Positions 1-12,958 of a stretch of DNA of 64,000 bases are shown in pieces. A program made the translations under genes and the position numbers. The stretch is taken from positions 17,869 to 81,868 of the forward strand of contig JAUPFP010000202.1 in NCBI GenBank assembly GCA_036925085.1, given 5' to 3'. A model generated the notes under the pieces. The model was given only the letters and a program-made list of their open reading frames with translations. It searched no databases and was not told where the DNA came from. The number at the start of each line of letters is the position of its first letter. Position 1 is the stretch's first letter. The stretch comes from Brachycybe producta (taxonomy: Eukaryota; Arthropoda; Diplopoda; Playtdesmida; Andrognathidae).

Positions 1-9
1 AAACTTAAA

Positions 10-3000
10 CGTACCAACCTTAAACGTTAAACCTAAACCTTCAACCTTAAACATTCAACCTTAAACGTTCAACCTTAAACGTTCTACCTTAAACGTTCAA
101 CCTTAAACTTTCAACCTTAAACGTTCAACCTTAAACGTGACACCTTAAACGTGACACCTTAAACGTGAAACCTTAAACGTGAAACTTTAAACATGAAACC
201 TTAAACGTTCAACCTTAAACGTTCAACCTTAAATGTTCAACCTTAAACGTTCAACCTTAAACGTTCAACCTTAAATGTTCAACCTTAAACGTTCAACCTT
301 AAACGTTCAACCTTAAACGTTCAACCTTAAACGTTCAACCTTAAACGTTCAACCTTAAACGTACAACCTTAAACGTTCAACCTTAAACGTTCAACCTTAA
401 ACGTTCAACCTTAAACGTTCAACCTTAAACCTTCAACCTTAAACGTTCAACCTTAAACGTTAATCCTTAAACGTTCAACCTTAAACGTTCCATCTTAAAC
501 AGTAAACCTTAAACGTTCAACCGTAAACGTTCAACCTTAAACGTGAAACCTTAAACGTGAAACCTTAAACGTTCAACCTTAAACGTGAAACCTTAAACGT
601 GTAACCTTAAACGTGAAACCTTAAACGTGAAACCTTAAACGTGAAACCTTAAACGTTCAACCTTAAATGTTCAACCTTAAACGTTCAACCTTAAACGTTC
701 AACCTTAAATGTGACAGCTTAAACGTGAAACTTTAAATGTGAAACTTTAAACGTGAAACCTTAAATGTTCAACCTTAAACGTTCAACCTTAAACGTTCAA
801 CCTTAAACGTTCAACCTTAAACGTTCAATCTTAAACGTTCAACCTTAAACGTTCAACCTTAAACGTTCAACCTTAAACGTTCAACCTTAAACGTTCAACC
901 TTAAACATTCAACCTTAAACGTTCAACCTTAAATGTTCAACCTTAAACGTGAAACCTTAAATGTGAAACCTTAAATGTTCAACCTTAAACATGAAACCTT
1001 AAATGTGAAACCTTAAATGTTCAACCTTAAATGTGAAACCTTAGACGTGAAATCTTAAACGTGAAACCTTAAACGTTCAACCTTAAATGTTCAACCTTAA
1101 ACGTGAAACCTAAAACGTTCAACCTTAAACGTTCAACCTTAAATGTTCAACCGTAAATGTTCAACCTTAAACATTCAACCTTAAACATTCAACCTTAAAC
1201 GTTCAACCTTAAATGTTCAACCTTAAACGTGAAACCTTAAATGTGAAACCTTAAATGTTCAACCTTAAACGTGAAACCTTAAACGTGAAACCTTAAATGT
1301 GAAATCTTAAACGTGAAACCTTAAACGTGAAACCTTAAACGTGAAACCTTAAACGTGAAACCTTAAACGTTCAATCTTAAACGTGAAACCTTAAACGTTC
1401 AACCTTAAACGTTCAACCTTAAACGGTCAACCTTAAATGTTCAACCTTAAACGTGAAACCTTAAACGTGAAACCTTAAACGTGAAATCTTAAATGTGAAA
1501 CCTTAAACGTGAAACCTTAAACGTGAATCCTTAAACGTTCAACCTTAAATGTTCAACCTTAAACGTTCAACCTTAAATGTTCAACCTTAAACGTTCAACC
1601 TTAAACGTTCAACCGTATACGTTTAACTTTAAACGTTCAAACTTAAATGTTCAACCTTAAACGTTCAACTTTAAACGTTCAACCTTAAACGTTCAACCTT
1701 AAACTTTCAACCTTAAACGTGAAACCTTAAACGTTCAACCTTAAACGTTCATCCTTAAACGTTCAACCTTAAACGTTCATCCTTAAATGTTCAACCTTAA
1801 ACATTCAACCTTAAACGTTCAACCTTAAACGTTCAACCTTAAACATTCAACCTTAAACGATCAACCTTAAACGTTCAACCTTAAACGTTCAACCTTAAAT
1901 GTTCAACCTTAAACGTTCAACCTTAAACGTTCAACCTTAAACGTTCAAACTTAAACATTCAACCTTAAACGTGAAACCTTAAATGTAAAACCTTAAACGT
2001 TCAACATTAAATGTTCAACCGTAAATGTTCAACCATAAACATTCAACCTTTAACGTTCAACCTTAAACATTCAACCTTAAATGTTCAACCTTAAACATGA
2101 AACCTTAAATGTGAAACCTTAAATGTTCAACCTTAAATGTGAAACTTTAAACGTGAAACCTTAAATGTGAAATCCTAAACGTTCAACCTTAAACGTGAAA
2201 CCTTAAATGTTCAACCTTAAACGTGAAACCTTAAATGTGAAACCTTAAATGTGAAATCTTAAACGTTCAACCTTAAACGTGAAACCTTAAACGTGAAACC
2301 TTAAATGTAAAACCTTAAACGTTCAACATTAAATGTTCAACCTTAAATGTTCAACCTTAAACGTTAAAACTTAAACGTTCAACCTTAAACATGAAACCTT
2401 AAATGTTCAACCTTAAACATGAAACCTTAAATGTTCAACCTTAAACATGAAACCTTAAATGTGAAACCTTAAACATGAAACCTTAAATGTGAAACCTTAA
2501 ATGTTCAACCTTAAACGTGAAACCTTAAACGTGAAACCTTAAATGTGAAATCTTAAACGTGAAACCTTAAACGTTCAACCTTAAACGTGAAACCTTAAAC
2601 GTGAAACCTTAAACGTGAAACCTTAAACGTGAAACCTTAAACGTGAAACCTTAAACGTTCAACCTTAAACGTTCAACCTTAAATGGTCAACCTTAAATGT
2701 TCAACCTTAAACGTGAAACCTTAAACGTGAAACCTTAAATGTGAAATCTTAAACGTGAAACCTTAAACGTGAAACCTTAAACGTGAAACCTTAAACGTGA
2801 AACCTTAAACGTTCAACCTTAAATATTCAACCTTAAACGTTTAACCTTAAACGTGAAACCTTAAACGTTCAACCTTAAACGTTCAACCTTATACGTTCAA
2901 CCTTAAACGTTAAACCTTAAACATTCAACTTTAAACGTTCAACTGTAAACATTCAACCATAAACATTCAACCTTAAACGTTCAACCTTAAATGTTCAACC

Positions 3001-3844
3001 TTAAACGTTCAACCTTAAACGTTCAACCTTAAATGTTCAACCTTAAATGTTCAAACTTAAACGTGAAACCTTAAACATGAAACCTTAAATGTTCAACTTT
3101 AAACGTGAAACCTTAAACGTGAAACCTTAAACGTGAAACCTTAAACGTTCAACCTTAAATGTGAAACCTTAAACGTTCAACGTTAAATGTTCAACCTTAA
3201 ACGTTCAACCTTAAACGTACAACCTTAAACGTTCAACCTTAAACGTTCAACCTTAAACGTTCAACCTTAAACGTTCAACCTTAGACGTGATCCTTAAACG
3301 TGAAACTTTAAACGTTCAACCTTAAACGTTCAACCTTAAACATTCAATCTTAAATGTTCAACCTTAAACGTTCAACCTTAAACATTCAACCTTAAACGTT
3401 CAACCTTAAACGTTCAACCTTAAACATTCAACCTTAAATGTTCAACCTTAAACGTTCAACCTTAAACGTTCAACCTTAAATGTTCAACCTTAAACGTTAA
3501 ACCTTAAACGGTCAACCTTAAACGTTCCACCTTAAACATGAAACCTTAAACGTTCAACCATAAACGTTCAACCTTAAACGTGAAACCTTAAACGTGAAAC
3601 CTTAAACGTGAAACCTTAAACGTGAAACCTTAAACGTGAAACCTTAAACGTGAAACCTTAAACGTGTAACCTTAAACGTGAAACTTTAAACGTGAAACCT
3701 TAAACATGAAACATTAAACGTGAAACCTTAAACGTGAAACATTAAATGTTCAACCTTAAACGTTCAACCTTAAACGTGAAACATTAAACGTTCAACCTTA
3801 AACGTTCAACCTTAAACGTTCAACCTTAAACATTCAAACTTAAA
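10..3844. repeat. Domain I higher-order repeat, copy 1 (~3.84 kb)
   Basis: Starts at the boundary cassette cgtaccaacc and runs to the next one 3,835 bp later. Internal landmarks in order are a gttctacc unit, two gtgacacc units, a gttccatc/agtaaacc pair near 487-508, a gtgacagc unit near 713, alternating blocks rich in TG and CA variants, a 13-bp gtgatcc unit near 3288, and a B run near 3580-3740. It lacks the caatcaacc and CTAAAAAACC markers that characterise the array from about 10.4 kb on. Copies 2 and 3 repeat the same landmarks in the same order. Confidence 0.9.
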
Positions 3845-6800
3845 CGTACCAACCTTAAACGTTAAACCTAAACCTTCAACCTTTAACATTCAACCTTAAA
3901 CGTTCAACCTTAAACGTTCTACCTTAAACGTTCAACCTTAAACTTTCAACCTTAAACGTTCAACCTTAAACGTGACACCTTAAACGTGACACCTTAAACG
4001 TGAAACCTTAAACGTGAAACTTTAAACATGAAACCTTAAACGTTCAACCTTAAACGTTCAACCTTAAATGTTCAACCTTAAACGTTCAACCTTAAACGTT
4101 CAACCTTAAACGTTCAACCTTAAACGTTCAACCTTAAACGTTCAACCTTAAACGTTCAACCTTAAACGTTCAACCTTAAACGTTCAACCTTAAACGTACA
4201 ACCTTAAACGTTCAACCTTAAACGTTCAACCTTAAACGTTCAACCTTAAACGTTCAACCTTAAACGTTCAACCTTAAACCTTCAACCTTAAACGTTCAAC
4301 CTTAAACGTTAATCCTTAAACGTTCAACCTTAAACGTTCCATCTTAAACAGTAAACCTTAAACGTTCAACCGTAAACGTTCAACCTTAAACGTGAAACCT
4401 TAAACGTGAAACCTTAAACGTTCAACCTTAAACGTGAAACCTTAAACGTGTAACCTTAAACGTGAAACCTTAAACGTGAAACCTTAAACGTGAAACCTTA
4501 AAAGTTCAACCTTAAATGTTCAACCTTAAACGTTCAACCTTAAACGTTCAACCTTAAATGTGACAGCTTAAACGTGAAACCTTATACGTTCAACTTTAAA
4601 CATTCAACCTTAAGCGTGAAACCTTAAACGTGAAACTTTAAATGTGAAACTTTAAACGTGAAACCTTAAATGTTCAACCTTAAACGTTCAACCTTAAACG
4701 TTCAACCTTAAACGTTCAACCTTAAACGTTCAATCTTAAACGTTCAACCTTAAACGTTCAACCTTAAACGTTCAACCTTAAACGTTCAACCTTAAACGTT
4801 CAACCTTAAACATTCAACCGTAAACGTTCAACCTTAAACGTTAATCCTTAAACGTTCAACCTTAAACGTTCCACCTTAAACATGAAACCTTAAACGTTCA
4901 ACCATAAACGTTCAACCTTAAACATGAAATCTTAAACATTCAAACAAAAACGTGAAACATTAAACGTGTAACCTAAAACGTGAAACCTTAAACGTGAAAC
5001 CTTAAACGTTCAACCTTAAACGTTCAACCTTAAACGGTCAACCTTAAATGTTCAACCTTAAACGTGAAACCTTAAACGTGAAACCTTAAACATGAAATCT
5101 TAAATGTGAAACCTTAAACGTGAAACCTTAAACGTGAATCCTTAAACGTTCAACCTTAAATGTTCAACCTTAAACGTTCAACCTTAAATGTTCAACCTTA
5201 AACGTTCAACCTTAAACGTTCAACCGTATACGTTTAACTTTAAACGTTCAAACTTAAATGTTCAACCTTAAACGTTCAACTTTAAACGTTCAACCTTAAA
5301 CATTCAACCTTAAACGTGATACCTTAAACGTTAAACCTTAAACGTTCAACCTTAAATGTTCAACCTTAAACGTTCAACCTTAAACGTGAAACCTTAAACG
5401 TGAAACCTGAAACGTTCAAATTTAAACGGTCAACCTTAAACATGAAATCTTAAACGTTCAACCTTAAACGTGAAACCTTAAACGTGAAACTTTAAACGTG
5501 AAACCTTAAATGTTCAGCCTTAAACGTTCAACCTTAAACATTCAACCTTAAACGTGAAACCTTAAACATTCAACCATAAACGTGAAACCTTAAACATTTA
5601 ACCTTAAACGTTCAACCTTAAACGTTCAACCTTAAACTTTCAACCTTAAACGTGAAACCTTAAACGTTCAACCTTAAACGTTCATCCTTAAACGTTCAAC
5701 CTTAAACGTTCATCCTTAAACGTTCAACCTTAAACATTCAACCTTAAACGTTCAACCTTAAACGTTCAACCTTAAACATTCAACCTTAAACGATCAACCT
5801 TAAACGTTCAACCTTAAACGTTCAACCTTAAATGTTCAACCTTAAACGTTCAACCTTAAACGTTCAACCTTAAACGTTCAAACTTAAACATTCAACCTTA
5901 AACGTGAAACCTTAAATGTAAAACCTTAAACGTTCAACATTAAATGTTCAACCGTAAATGTTCAACCATAAACATTCAACCTTTAACGTTCAACCTTAAA
6001 CATTCAACCTTAAATGTTCAACCTTAAACATGAAACCTTAAATGTGAAACCTTAAATGTTCAACCTTAAATGTGAAACTTTAAACGTGAAACCTTAAATG
6101 TGAAATCCTAAACGTTCAACCTTAAACGTGAAACCTTAAATGTTCAACCTTAAACGTGAAACCTTAAATGTGAAACCTTAAATGTGAAATCTTAAACGTT
6201 CAACCTTAAACGTGAAACCTTAAACATGAAACCTTAAATGTAAAACCTTAAACGTTCAACATTAAATGTTCAACCTTAAATGTTCAACCTTAAACGTTAA
6301 AACTTAAACGTTCAACCTTAAACATTCAACCTTAAATGTTCAACCTTAAACATGAAACCTTAAATGTTCAACCTTAAACATGAAACCTTAAATGTGAAAC
6401 CTTAAACATGAAACCTTAAATGTGAAACCTTAAATGTTCAACCTTAAACGTGAAACCTTAAACGTGAAACCTTAAATGTGAAATCTTAAACGTGAAACCT
6501 TAAACGTTCAACCTTAAACATTCAACCTTAAATGTTCAACCTTAAACATAAAACCTTAAATGTTCAACCTTAAACATGAAACCTTAAATGTGAAACCTTA
6601 AACATGAAACCTTAAATGTTCAACCTTAAACGTGAAACCTTAAACGTGAAACCTTAAATGTGAAATCTTAAACGTGAATCCTTAAACGTGAAACCTTAAA
6701 CGTGAAACCTTGAACGTGAAACCTTAAACGTGAAACCTTAAACGTGAAACCTTAAACGTTCAACCTTAAACGTTCAACCTTAAATGGTCAACCTTAAATG

Positions 6801-7987
6801 TTCAACCTTAAACGTGAAACCTTAAACGTGAAACCTTAAACGTGAAACCTTAAATGTGAAATCTTAAACGTGAAACCTTAAACGTGAAACCTTAAACGTG
6901 AAATCTTAAACGTGAAACCTTAAACGTTCAACCTTAAATATTCAACCTTAAACGTTTAACCTTAAACGTGAAACCTTAAACGTTCAACCTTAAACGTTCA
7001 ACCTTATACGTTCAACCTTAAACGTTAAACCTTAAACATTCAACTTTAAACGTTCAACTGTAAACATTCAACCATAAACATTCAACCTTAAACGTTCAAC
7101 CTTAAATGTTCAACCTTAAACGTTCAACCTTAAACATTCAACCTTAAATGTTCAACCTTAAATGTTCAAACTTAAACGTGAAACCTTAAACATGAAACCT
7201 TAAATGTTCAACTTTAAACGTGAAACCTTAAACGTGAAACCTTAAACGTTCAACCTTAAATGTGAAACCTTAAACGTTCAACGTTAAATGTTCAACCTTA
7301 AACGTTCAACCTTAAACGTGAAACCTTAAACGTTCAACCTTAGACGTGATCCTTAAACGTGAAACTTTAAACGTTCAACCTTAAACGTTCAACCTTAAAT
7401 GTTCAATCTTAAATGTTCAACCTTAAACGTTCAACCTTAAACGTTCAACCTTAAACGTTCAACCTTAAACGTTCAACCTTAAACATTCAACCTTAAATGT
7501 TCAACCTTAAACGTTCAACCTTAAACGTTCAACCTTAAACGTTCAACCTTAAACGTTCAACCTTAAACGTTAAACCTTAAACGTTAAACCTTAAACGGTC
7601 AACCTTAAACATGAAACCTTAAACGTTCAACCATAAACGTTCAACCTTAAACGTGAAACCTTAAACGTGAAACCTTAAACGTGAAACCTTAAACGTGAAA
7701 CCTTAAACGTGAAACCTTAAACGTGAAACCTTAAACGTGAAACCTTAAACGTGAAACCTTAAACGTGAAACCTTAAACGTGTAACCTTAAACGTGAAACT
7801 TTAAACGTGAAACCTTAAACGTGAAACCTTAAACGTGAAACCTTAAACATGAAACATTAAACGTGAAACCTTAAACGTGAAACATTAAATGTTCAACCTT
7901 AAACGTTCAACCTTAAACGTGAAACATTAAACGTTCAACCTTAAACGTTCAACCTTAAACGTTCAACCTTAAACATTCAAACTTAAA
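3845..7987. repeat. Domain I higher-order repeat, copy 2 (~4.14 kb)
   Basis: Repeats the landmark order of copy 1: boundary cassette, gttctacc, two gtgacacc, gttccatc/agtaaacc near 4337-4357, gtgacagc, and gtgatcc near 7348. It is 308 bp longer than copy 1, which is exactly 22 units net, so length change occurred in whole units. Part of the difference is extra material around 4580-4990 that includes a gttaatcc unit, a gttccacc unit and a distinctive attcaaacaaaaacg segment absent from copy 1. Its 3' half follows copy 1 closely, with scattered CpG-type substitutions. Confidence 0.88.
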
Positions 7988-9205
7988 CGTACCAACCTTA
8001 AACGTTAAACCTAAACCTTCAACCTTAAACGTTCAACCTTAAACGTTCAACCTTAAACGTTCTACCTTAAACGTTCAACCTTAAACTTTCAACCTTAAAC
8101 GTTCAACCTTAAACGTGACACCTTAAACGTGACACCTTAAACGTGAAACCTTAAACGTGAAACTTTAAACATGAAATCTTAAACGTTCAACCTTAAACGT
8201 TCAACCTTAAATGTTCAACCTTAAACGTTCAACCTTAAACGTTCAACCTTAAACGTTCAACCTTAAAAGTTCAACCTTAAACGTTCAACCTTAAACGTTC
8301 AACCTTAAACGTTCAACCTTAAACGTTCAACCTTAAACGTACAACCTTAAACGTTCAACCTTAAACGTTCAACCTTAAACGTTCAACCTTAAACGTTCAA
8401 CCTTAAACGTTCAACCTTAAACGTTCAACCTTAAACGTTCAACCTTAAACGTTCAACCTTAAACGTTCAACCTTAAACGTTCAACCTTAAACGTTCAACC
8501 TTAAACGTTAAACCTTAAACCTTCAACCTTAAACGTTCAACCTTAAACGTTAATCCTTAAATGTTCAACCTTAAACGTTCCATCTTAAACAGTAAACCTT
8601 AAACGTTCAACCGTAAACGTTCAACCTTAAACGTGAAACCTTAAACGTGAAACCTTAAACGTTCAACCTTAAACGTGAAACCTTAAACGTGTAACCTTAA
8701 ACGTGAAACCTTAAACGTGAAACCTTAAACGTGAAACCTTAAACGTTCAACCTTAAATGTTCAACCTTAAACGTTCAACCTTAAACGTTCAACCTTAAAT
8801 GTGAAAGCTTAAACGTGAAACCTTATACGTTCAACTTTAAACATTCAACCTTAAGCGTGAAACCTTAAACGTGAAACTTTAAATGTGAAACTTTAAACGT
8901 GAAACCTTAAATGTTCAACCTTAAACGTTCAACCTTAAACGTTCAACCTTAAACGTTCAACCTTAAACGTTCAACCTTAAACGTTCAACCTTAAACGTTC
9001 AACCTTAAACGTTCAACCTTAAACGTTCAACCGTAAACGTTCAACCTTAAACGTTAATCCTTAAACGTTCAACCTTAAACGTTCCACCTTAAACATGAAA
9101 CCTTAAACGTTCAACCATAAACGTTCAACCTTAAACATGAAATCTTAAACATTCAAACAAAAACGTGAAACATTAAACGTGTAACCTTAAACGTGAAACC
9201 TTAAA
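7988..9205. repeat. Domain I higher-order repeat, partial copy 3
   Basis: Begins with the same cassette and repeats the copy 2 landmarks: gttctacc, paired gtgacacc, gttccatc/agtaaacc near 8577-8598, the aagcgtg unit near 8855, gttaatcc, and the attcaaacaaaaacg segment near 9150. At about 9205 it stops following copy 2. Copy 2 continues into acggtcaacc, whereas this copy passes into gttaaatgtgaaacc and then domain II-like sequence. This is therefore a truncated HOR ending at an in-register recombination junction. Confidence 0.82.
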
Positions 9206-10379
9206 CGTGAAACGTTAAATGTGAAACCTTAAACGTTCAACCTTAAATGTTCAACCTTAAACGTTCAACCTTAAACATTCAACCTTAAATGTTCAACTTT
9301 AAACATTCAACCTTAAACATTCAACCTTAAACGTGAAACCTTAAACGTTAAACCTTAAACGTTCAACCTTAAACGTTCAACCTTAAATGTTTAACCTTAA
9401 ACGTTCAACCATAAACGTTCAACCTTAAACGTGAAACCTTAAATGTTCAACCTTAAACATTCAACATTAAACGTGAAACCTTAAATGTTCAACCTTAAAC
9501 GTTCAACGTTAAACTTTCAACCTTAAACGTTCAACCTTAAACGTTCAACCTTAAACGTTTAACCTTAAACGTTCAACCTTAAACTTTCAACCTTAAACGT
9601 TAATCCTTAAACGTTCAACCTTAAACGTTCCACCTTAAACATGAAACCTTAAACGTTCAACCGTAAACGTTCAACCTTAAACGTGAAATCTTAAACATTC
9701 AAACATAAACGTGAAACCTTAAACGTGTAACCTTAAACGTGAAACCTTAAACATGAAACCTTAAACGTTCAACCTTAAATGATCAACCTTAAACGTTCAA
9801 CCTTAAACGTTCAACCTTAAATGTTCAACTTTAAACATTCAACCTTAAACATTCAACCTTAAATGTGAAACCTTAAACGTGAAACCTTAAATGTTAAACC
9901 TTAAACGTTCAACCTTAAACGTTCAACCTTAAACGTTCAACCTTAAACGTTCAACCGTAAATGTTCAACCTTAAACGTTCAACCATAAACATTCAACCTT
10001 AAACGTGAAACCTTAAATGTTCAACCTTAAACATTCAACCTTAAACGTGAAACCTTAAACGTGAAACCTTAAACGTGAAACCTTAAACGTGAAATCTTAA
10101 ACGTAAACCTTAAACGTGAAACCTTAAACGTGAAACCTTAAACGTGAAACCTTAAACGTGAAACCTTAAACGTGAAACCTTAAACGTGAAACCTTAAACG
10201 TGAAACCTTAAACGTGAAACCTTAAACGTGAAACCTTAAACGTTCAAAATTAATAGTTCAACCTTAAACGTTCAACCTTAAACGTTCAACCTTAAACGTG
10301 AAACCTTAAACGTGAAACCTTAAACGTGAAACCTTAAACGTGAAACCTTAAACGTTCAACCTTAAACGTTCAACCTTAT

Positions 10380-10500
10380 ACGTTCAACCTTAAACGTTCA
10401 ACCTTATACGTTCAACCTTAAACAATCAACCTTAAACTTTCAACCTTATACGTTCAACCTTAAACTTTCAACCTTATACGTTCAACCTTAAACGTTCAAC
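10380..10500. repeat. TTATAC / caatcaacc / ctttcaacc marker cassette (first of about 40)
   Basis: A short run of units in which TTAAA became TTATA, interrupted by caatcaacc and ctttcaacc units, in the order ttatacg, caatcaacc, ctttcaacc, ttatacg (or ttatact). It recurs roughly every 0.5-2.5 kb from here to the end of the window (for example 11306, 11852, 12384, 15602, 18110, 24035, 29606, 35388, 43995, 50356, 60567 and 63517). It is absent from the first 10.4 kb. Because the TTAAA stop-bearing motif is altered, these are the only places where the stop spacing is locally relaxed, and then for only two to four units. Confidence 0.86.
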
Positions 10501-10635
10501 CTTAAACATTCAACCTTAAATGTTCAACCTTATATGTTCAACAATAAACGTGAAACCTTAAACGTGAAAACTTAAATGTGAAATCTTAAACGTTCAACCT
10601 TAAACGTTCAACCTTAAACGTTCAACCTTAAACTA

Positions 10636-10650
10636 AAAAACCTTAAATGT
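10636..10650. repeat. 15-bp variant unit CTAAAAAACCTTAAA (first of about 40)
   Basis: This unit replaces cgttc with ctaaaaa and is 15 bp, so it shifts the 14-bp register by one. It first appears here and again at 10665. Later positions include about 12160, 12693, 13755, 15813, 18375, 19047, 19705, 20785, 21430, 22130, 24255, 25923, 27390, 27705, 29803, 32433, 33120, 35710, 36482, 38667, 39435, 40238, 41999, 44195, 44993, 45750, 46548, 48355, 50550, 52960, 53633, 54710, 56770, 57443, 58533, 60888, 63195 and 63868. It is always followed by atgttcaacc, or atattcaacc in two cases. It is absent before 10.6 kb. Confidence 0.88.
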
Positions 10651-10785
10651 TCAACCTTAAACTAAAAAACCTTAAATGTTCAACCTTAAACGTTCAACCG
10701 TAAACGTTCAACCTTAAACGTTCAACCTTAAACGTTCAACCTTAAACGTTCAACCTTAAACGTTCAACCTTAAACGTTCAACCTT

Positions 10786-11150
10786 AAACGTGAAACCTTA
10801 AACGTTCAACCTTAAACGTTCCACCTTAAACGTTCAACCTTAAACATTCAACCTTAAATGTTCAACTTTAAACATTCAACCTTAAACATTCAACCTTAAA
10901 CGTTCAACCTTAAACGTTCAACCTTAAACGTTCAACCTTAAACGTTCAACCTTAAACGTTCAACCTTAAACGTTCAACCTTAAACGTTCAACCTTAAACG
11001 TTCAACCTTAAACGTTCAACCTTAAACGTTCAACCTTAAACGTGAAACCTTAAACGTTCAACCTTAAACGTTCCACCTTAAACGTTCAACCTTAAACATT
11101 CAACCTTAAATGTTCAACTTTAAACATTCAACCTTAAACGTTCAACCTTA
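10786..11150. repeat. 252-bp local tandem duplication (18 units)
   Basis: The landmark string gttccacc, gttcaacc, attcaacc, then atgttcaactttaaacattc occurs at 10818 and again at 11070, an offset of 252 bp or 18 units. The two stretches agree apart from one cattc/cgttc difference just after the tttaaacattc landmark. The atgttcaactttaaacattc segment also recurs near 11440 and 11625, so this sub-block was copied more than once locally. The exact edges lie in homogeneous A runs and cannot be placed to the base. Confidence 0.72.
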
Positions 11151-11794
11151 AACGTTCAACCTTAAATGTTCAACCTTAAACGTGAAACCTTAAACATGAA
11201 ACCTTAAATGTTCAACCTTAAACGTGAAACCTTAAACGTTCAACCTTAAACGTTCAACCTTATACGTTCAACCTTATACGTTCAACCTTATACGTTCAAC
11301 CTTAAACAATCAACCTTAAACTTTCAACCTTATACTTTCAATCTTAAACGTTCAACCTTATACGTTCAACCTTAAACATTCAACCTTAAATGTTCAACCT
11401 TAAATGTTCAACCTTAAACGTTCAACCTTAAACATTCAACCTTAAATGTTCAACTTTAAACATTCAACCTTAAACATTCAACCTTAAACGTTCAACCTTA
11501 AACGTTCAACCTTAAACGTTCAACCTTAAATGTTCAACCTTAAACGTGAAACCTTAAACATGAAACCTTAAATGTTCAACCTTAAACGTGAAACCTTAAA
11601 CGTTCAACCTTAAACATTCAACCTTAAATGTTCAACTTTAAACATTCAACCTTAAACATTCAACCTTAAACGTTCAACCTTAAACGTTCAACCTTAAACG
11701 TTCAACCTTAAATGTTCAACCTTAAACGTGAAACCTTAAACATGAAACCTTAAATGTTCAACCTTAAACGTGAAACCTTAAACGTTCAACCTTA

Positions 11795-12858
11795 AACGTT
11801 CAACCTTATACGTTCAACCTTATACGTTCAACCTTATACGTTCAACCTTAAACAATCAACCTTAAACTTTCAACCTTATACTTTCAACCTTAAACGTTCA
11901 ACCTTAAACGTTCAACCTTAAACATTCAACCTTATATGTTCAACCTTAAATGTTCAACCTTAAACGTGAAACCTTAAACATGAAACCTTAAATGTTCAAC
12001 CTTAAACGTGAAATCTTAAACGTAAAACCTTAAACGTGAAACCTTAAACATTCAACCTTAAACGTTCAACCTTAAACGTTCAACCTTAAACGTGAAACCA
12101 TAAACGTGAAAACTTAAATGTGACATCTTAAACGTTCAACCTTAAACGTTCAACCTTAAACTAAAAAACCTTAAATGTTCAACCTTAAACGTTCAACCTT
12201 AAACGTGAAACCTTAAACGTGAACCTTAAACGTGAAACCTTGAACGTGTAACCTTAAACGTGAAACTTTAAACGTGAAACCTTAAACGTGAAACCTTAAA
12301 CGTGAAACCTTAAACATGAAACCTTAAACGTTCAACCTTATACGTTCAACCTTATACGTTCAACCTTATACGTTCAACCTTAAACAATCAACCTTAAACT
12401 TTCAACCTTATACTTTCAACCTTAAACGTTCAACCTTAAACGTTCAACCTTAAACATTCAACCTTATATGTTCAACCTTAAATGTTCAACCTTAAACGTG
12501 AAACCTTAAACATGAAACCTTAAATGTTCAACCTTAAACGTGAAATCTTAAACGTAAAACCTTAAACGTGAAACCTTAAACATTCAACCTTAAACGTTCA
12601 ACCTTAAACGTTCAACCTTAAACGTGAAACCATAAACGTGAAAACTTAAATGTGACATCTTAAACGTTCAACCTTAAACGTTCAACCTTAAACTAAAAAA
12701 CCTTAAATGTTCAACCTTAAACGTTCAACCTTAAACGTGAAACCTTAAACGTGAACCTTAAACGTGAAACCTTGAACGTGTAACCTTAAACGTGAAACTT
12801 TAAACGTGAAACCTTAAACGTGAAACCTTAAACGTGAAACCTTAAACATGAAACCTTA
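11795..12858. repeat. 532-bp tandem duplication (38 units)
   Basis: Two adjacent copies, about 11795-12326 and 12327-12858. The caatcaacc marker recurs at 11852 and 12384, and the 13-bp gtgaacc unit at 12219 and 12751, both with an offset of exactly 532 bp (38 x 14). The two copies read as essentially identical, including TTATAC-containing units, CTAAAAAACC, gtgacatc and ttgaacgtgtaacc. The junction joins aaacatgaaacc to ttatacgttc, which is not a neighbour pair elsewhere in module a. A third, partial relative lies upstream (caatcaacc at 11306). Confidence 0.88.
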
Positions 12859-12958
12859 AACGTGAAACCTTAAATGTGAAACCTTAAACGTTCAACCTTA
12901 AACGTGAAACATTAAACGTTCAACCTTAAACGTTCAACCTTAAACGTTCAAACTTAAA

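Larger units (their letters stand above)
9206..12958. repeat. Transition zone between the two HOR domains
   Basis: No boundary cassette occurs here until 12959. The first ~275 bp match the 3' half of module b (atgtttaacc then gttcaaccataaacg, compare 17660-17800). From about 9480 the order matches the 5' half of module b: gttcaacgttaaactttcaacc, gttaatcc, gttccacc, attcaaacataaacg and aatgatc (compare 22990-23350). The caatcaacc/ctttcaacc marker first appears near 10425. The 15-bp CTAAAAAACC unit first appears near 10636, doubled at 10665. From ~10.8 to 12.86 kb the zone is dominated by short tandem duplications, annotated separately. Confidence 0.75.

Noticed and set aside
9150-9175. The attcaaacaaaaacg segment as a trace of inserted foreign DNA or a transposon edge
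   Set aside because: It aligns with the attcaaacataaacg unit pair of module b with a T-to-A change; the 14-bp register is retained and no target-site duplication or terminal repeat is visible.
10380-10500. TATA-box-like strings (ttatac) as promoters
   Set aside because: They are one-base variants of the TTAAA part of the unit, occur in about 40 cassettes at fixed HOR positions, and have no gene downstream.
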